Shown one piece after another: positions 59,748-64,000 of a stretch of DNA of 64,000 nt; within the stretch, counting starts at the first letter, position 1, and each line of letters begins with the position of its first letter. The stretch covers positions 16,111,783-16,175,782 of the forward strand of contig NC_079970.1 of NCBI RefSeq assembly GCF_029852145.1, read 5' to 3'. The DNA comes from Microplitis mediator. Lineage: Eukaryota > Arthropoda > Insecta > Hymenoptera > Braconidae. A program made the translations under genes and the position numbers. The notes beneath the pieces were generated by a model that had not been told where the DNA came from, did not search any database, and was given only the letters and a program-made list of their open reading frames with translations.

Positions 59748-60430
59748 TTCAAACTTTCCCATGTTGAAAGCTTGAAGGAAATTCATTCATATTATTATAC
59801 ACATAGTATGATAATGACGTTGTTAATATTATTATCATTATTATTATTATATGTATAGTAAGTTCATTATTTTTTCATTATGAGTTTGACGCGATGTTCG
59901 ACAGACTGTTACAGAGAACAGCTAAACTATAAACTATTGTTGTAAACCTACTGTGTTCTAATGGCTCAAGGAAAAGGATAGAAGATATACATTGCTCTGA
60001 AACATAGTGACCTACTTATAGTTTTGGAGAGAAGCTAATTCTCAAGAGACTCTTTGTTATCAACCATTACAGTAACATTGCGAAGCGTAATGAATCAAAG
60101 TAGTAAAAAAAAATGCGAAAGATTAACCCTGCAATCTAGTCCTATAACTTTTTACTGTCTAAGAGATCGACGCTGAGTTTAAATGCATAATTGAGACTAT
60201 GTTTTTAAGTTTAAATATATTTTAAATATTTTAGTTAGAACTTTTATTTTCGAACTATTCAAATTAACTATCGTTATATTTTTTATAATAAATATTATAG
60301 AATACAGAAATTCAGAACTAGAGTAGGAGAAAAATTTGAGGTATAATAAATTTCTGTGGTTGCTGAAAATTTAATTCAAATCAGTTGATTCGATTAGTAA
60401 ATATTGTAAGATAAAATTGATGAATGAAAA
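58401..60430. other. AT-rich DNA with a (TA)n tract
   Basis: Unassigned apart from the microsatellite at 59695-59743. No coding sequence is seen. Confidence 0.5.
59695..59743. repeat. (TA)n microsatellite
   Basis: Forty-nine bases of uninterrupted AT repeat. Confidence 0.95.
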
Positions 60431-61300
60431 ATAAAAAAAAAATAGCCAGTCTTCGAACTTTTTATTGCGGGCTTCGAGATCAAAAAGTTAGCTGATGTTT
60501 TTATAAATATATTTATGAACCCTCTGATTTAAAAATCTTTTTCTAATAAATCTTCTTGAAAAGGTGTAAAAAATCTTGGATTTAATCTAATTTTACTTCC
60601 AAAATACATTAACCGATTTAGATAATTCTTACGACAGTCGAAAGAGCTTGTTAAACTGATGAGCTGATTAGGTATTGAGGCTAACCCTGACTAGGCTGAC
60701 CAACAAGTGATAAATTGAGAAAATTAAAAATACAGTTATTTTTCAAACTTTTTATCGCTGATAACTTTTGAGGTAAAAAACCAAACTACTTCGATGATTC
60801 TCAGCGGTAACTGAGAGAGTTTATTAAGTTATTTTAAATATAAATTTTTTTTTTCTACTTTAATTTTGAATACCTCGAAATTTGACGAGTTGATTGTTCT
60901 CAAAACTTTATTTCCATGGTTCGATAAAGCCTTTCAATTGCCATAATATTTATCTAATTTAGTTAAGTCTATCTGAGAGAAATGGAATATTTATTTTTCA
61001 TTAGTTTCGGAGTTATTGCAAATGAAAGATATGCAAAATAGCTTTCATCCATTTTTTTTCATTATTTATGAATTAACTGGTTCAAAAGGTTAAAATTTGA
61101 TCGAATTTGAGTTTCTTAATCGTTGCAAAATTATCTCATTTAGTAATGCGTTCAGATGGTATCGAATATGAAAGATTTCGTTGTTGGATAGTATAAATTT
61201 AGATACTAAAACAAGAATAATCGATATTAACATTTCAACAATATCGAATCATTTTTCTTCTTAAGGACTCAAGATGTGTTATTTCTAGAGTAGCTAATGA
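60431..61300. repeat. Highly degenerate R-like monomers
   Basis: Motifs such as TTTATCGCTGATAACTTTTG, CCGATTTAGATAATTCTTAC, TCGAAAGAGCTTG and GTTTCGGAGTTATTGC follow the order of the monomers in R elements but with many changes. Probably an old copy. Confidence 0.4.
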
Positions 61301-61488
61301 TAAAAAAAGTTGATTGATTTTTTACTGAACCAATTTTGCATTTAATGTCAAATACAGATACGGTTTACTTTGAAATAAACACTTGTCAAATACGAGTTGA
61401 CATTTACAATCCATCTGTTCTGTTTTTTAACGATTAAATTTATTTACTTTTAATCTATTTATCAATGAATCATATATATATATATATA

Positions 61489-61690
61489 CAGGGTGATCCA
61501 GAATTACTTTCACAGCGAAAAAATTTAGATAGAGGAGGTGATTCTAAGCATGAAGTTCCTTTGCCACTTTTGAAAATTTTGAGTTATGCTACATTTTAAT
61601 TGACAAATCATATGTGAGAACTGGAATTTAAAAAAAAATAAAAAAGAATAAATATTAAGTTTGGCAACGACGCAATCATTAACTTCAAGT
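61489..61690 (+). mobile_element. One end of a CAGGGTG-type element
   Basis: CAGGGTGATCCAGAATTAC after a TA repeat resembles the CAGGGTG-CCA termini common among arthropod DNA transposons. No inverted partner was found, so it is a fragment or a chance match. Confidence 0.35.
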
Positions 61691-62107
61691 CATACATAAA
61701 TTTTTTATTTCAAAATGTTCCAATTCTGCGAAAGTTTGAAGAACGAAAACAAAACACGCAATCGCAACCTCAAATATACTCTTATCATAAATTTTTAAAT
61801 TTACTTACTGAGAATTGTAAATAATAATCAAGCTTTCATCATTAGAGTTAGGACCACGGATAATTAAAGCACAATTATGTTTTTGGGGCATTCCACGCTA
61901 AATCGATCACTTATGAAACAAACCCTTTCTGATTTCACAGATAAATTTTTTTTTATTTTCTATCTCACTAAAGGCGTTTCTTATAATTAATTAAAATTAT
62001 CTTACCTAATCAAAAAAAAAAAGTTACGAATTTGTGAAAAAAATTCTTCTTTCATTTTCAAAATTCCATTACTTTGGCAAAAATAGACTTATCGGGACAT
62101 TTTTTTT

Positions 62108-62455
62108 TTACATTTTGTCTTAAATATTGTATTATTTTCAGTCTTGGAATTTAAATTACTGTCAGTCTTGAATTTCGTCTTATTTGCAGTGGTAATTTTT
62201 TTTTACTTTATATCTTGAATTTTGTAATACTTTTTGTCTTGAATTTTGTTTTGAATTTCAGTAGTGAATTTTCTTCACTTTCTTGTCTTGAATTTTGTCT
62301 TACTTTTTGTCTTGAATGTTGTCTTACTTTTTGTCTTGAATTTCGTCTTACTTTTTGTCTTGAGTTTGGTCTTATTTTAAGTTCTGATTTTTATCTTACT
62401 TCTGGTCTTGAAATTTGTCTTATTCTCAACCTCGAATTTTGTCTTTGATTTTGAC
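62108..62455. repeat. Minisatellite, about 24-bp unit
   Basis: Degenerate tandem copies of CTTACTTTTTGTCTTGAATTTTGT; the most regular part is 62290-62420. Open frames of Leu-Glu-Phe-Cys repeats here are artefacts. Confidence 0.85.
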
Positions 62456-62749
62456 TTCTTATAAAGCTTTAATTTTGAAAATAAAAGAAAAATTTTTTTC
62501 AAAAATTCGTAACTTTTATAACTTCCCGCTAAGAAAATCGACGATTTTCGAAAAATTGGGAAGTTATTGTGTGTGTGTGTGTGTGTGTGTGTGTAAACTC
62601 TTTGTAACTTTCTAACTAATAAATCGATTTGGATGGTTGAGGTGGCAATCGAAAGAGCTTGTTGGCCCTCAACTTTCCTGAAAATTTCAGATCATTTGAT
62701 CAAGTAGACTCGAAAATATTGGCGAAAATTTTTTTTTTTTAGTTTTTTA

Positions 62750-63592
62750 CCCTTGTAGGAAAAAAAATATTGACAACGGGGCCAGTCTTGGCACAATACT
62801 GGGCTACCGAGGCTCGGCCTCCCAAGGTTGGTCCGAGATCCGACCAACGTTTAAGTGACGAGTCTTGGTTTGCTAGTCTTGGGCCAAGATTCAGCCAATG
62901 CTCAAGTGACAAGCCTTGGTTTGCCAGTCTTGGGACAAGGTTCAGCCAATGCTCAAGTGACAAGCCTTGGTTTGCCAGTCTTGGGACAAGGTTCAGCCAA
63001 TAGTCAAGTGACAAGCATTCGTTTGCCAGTCTTGGGACAAGGTTCAGCCATTATACAAGTGGCAAGCCTTGGTTTACCAGTCTAAATAACAAATGGTACC
63101 TAAAAACCCTTGGCTTCTGTGAATAGCGTAACAGCCTAGTGGATAAGACGCTTGCCTAGCAGTCATGAAGGACCAGGTTCGAGACCCAGCAAATGCAAAA
63201 AAAAAATTAGTTTCATCGATCCACCTGATTTCTCTGTGTACAAATTTATTTCCATATGTTACCATCCCGCACATGTCTACTAATATTTTTTTTTTTTTTA
63301 ATTTATTTTTAATAAGCATAGGTGCTTATTTAGCAACAGTCTTGGCACAATACTGGCTCTCGATATTGGGCCAATACTTAGATGCAATCTTGGCACAATA
63401 CTGGCATTGGTTATTGGGCCAATACTAAGATGCAGTCTTGGCACAACACTGTCACTCAAGCTTGGCTGGGTGTTATCATTTCGATGCTTAGACAGACTTG
63501 GGCCAAGCTTGGATTTCAAGCTTTCCCCAGAGTTAATAAGTCTTGCGCCAAGCCTCGGCCAAGCTTGGGTCTATTGTTTCTTCCTATAAGGG
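62750..63592. mobile_element. CCC-ended element Z, TA duplication confirmed
   Basis: It begins CCCTTGTAGGAA and ends TTCCTATAAGGG, with TA outside (62748-62749 and 63593-63594). The unoccupied version of the site is seen in R copy 4 at about 46756-46776 (GTTTTTTAGTGATTTCTCAG). Subterminal arrays carry CAGTCTTGGGACAAGGTTCA and CAGTCTTGGCACAATACTGG words. A tRNA-like module is inside. Confidence 0.9.
63125..63192 (+). repeat. tRNA-like module of element Z
   Basis: CAGCCTAGTGGATAAGACGC is a good box A and CCAGGTTCGAGACCCAGC a good box B, at tRNA spacing. The anticodon arm (TTGCCTAGCAGTCATGA) pairs poorly and an A-run follows. Probably a Pol III promoter relic. Confidence 0.65.
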
Positions 63593-64000
63593 TAGTGATT
63601 TCTCAGAAACGACTTGAACGATCGACTTCAAAATCTATTCAGCTCTAGAACTTTATAAGCCGCGTCGAATGCCACCTCAACCATCTCAATCGGTTAATTT
63701 GTTCAAGAGATATCGTTGGCGAAAGAAATGATAAAAAACGGTTTTTTTCGATTATCTTTGAAGTGACTCATCTGATCAATTTCAAAATCTAATCAGCTCT
63801 ACAACTCAATAAAACGCGCCGATTGCTACCTCAAACGTCAAAATCGGTTAATTAGTTCAAAAGATATCGGCGCTGAAAAGTTAAAAAAGTAACATTTTAT
63901 GTTATTTTTTCCGGATAAATCAAAATATAATGTGCAAAAATGTGTCTGAAATCATACCAACTCTTTCTCTTTATAGTCTCTTCCGATCATCAGATAATGT

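Larger units (their letters stand above)
62515..64000 (-). mobile_element. R element, copy 5 (inverted), split by CCC element Z
   Basis: Starts ATAACTTCCCGCTAAGAAAA, then a GATTTTCG hairpin, AAATTGGGAAGTTATT, a (GT)n at 62569-62594, TTGTAACTTTCTAACTAATA and, after element Z, monomers 154 bp apart (TCAGCTCTA at 63639 and 63793). It continues to the end of the window. Confidence 0.8.

Overview
The window looks like intergenic chromosome of an insect, possibly a hymenopteran. This is inferred from its high AT content, its poly-A/T tracts, arthropod-type BEL/Pao, gypsy, Dong/R4-like and jockey-like retroelements, and very many MITEs. No intact host protein-coding gene can be supported. Every recognisable protein belongs to a decayed retrotransposon. 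Almost everything else that can be explained is non-autonomous DNA transposons, foldback elements, SINE-like modules and simple repeats, many of them nested.

Layout. 1-12 kb: TA-flanked MITEs, two CCC-ended elements with tRNA-like modules (2044-3672 and 10535-12065), a reverse-oriented 5S-rRNA-derived SINE with an 11-bp target duplication (2409-2853), and two copies of a common element here called R, with a large CA microsatellite. 12-18.9 kb: mostly unassigned AT-rich DNA, with a small palindromic MITE, a pair of inverted F repeats and a GC-rich patch. 18.9-29 kb: a dense nest of word-repeat elements, including one copy of a CCC element inserted inside another copy of itself, and a large foldback. 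30-40 kb: a TTAA-flanked element inside a minus-strand LTR remnant, a 1.33-kb gypsy-type LTR with primer-binding site, a Dong/R4-like LINE, and a jockey fragment. 39.8-45.4 kb: a degenerate BEL/Pao element with one LTR, truncated in the integrase. 45.4-55.2 kb: an R element holding a 7.6-kb element, which holds an LTR remnant, an 8-bp-TSD foldback and two roughly 1.88-kb TA-flanked foldbacks. 55-64 kb: AT-rich DNA, fragments, minisatellites and a last R element carrying a CCC element.

The main result is a recurring architecture. At least ten different element families have short terminal inverted repeats (usually starting CCC or CAC), mostly 2-bp target duplications (usually TA), and bodies made of many imperfect copies of one short palindromic word that is specific to the family (for example CTTGGCCCAAG, CCACGGTGG, GGCCAAGGCTTGGCC). 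Several also carry a tRNA-like box A/box B module. Two paralogous empty sites inside the window confirm the TA duplication. No transposase is encoded here, so mobilisation in trans is inferred.
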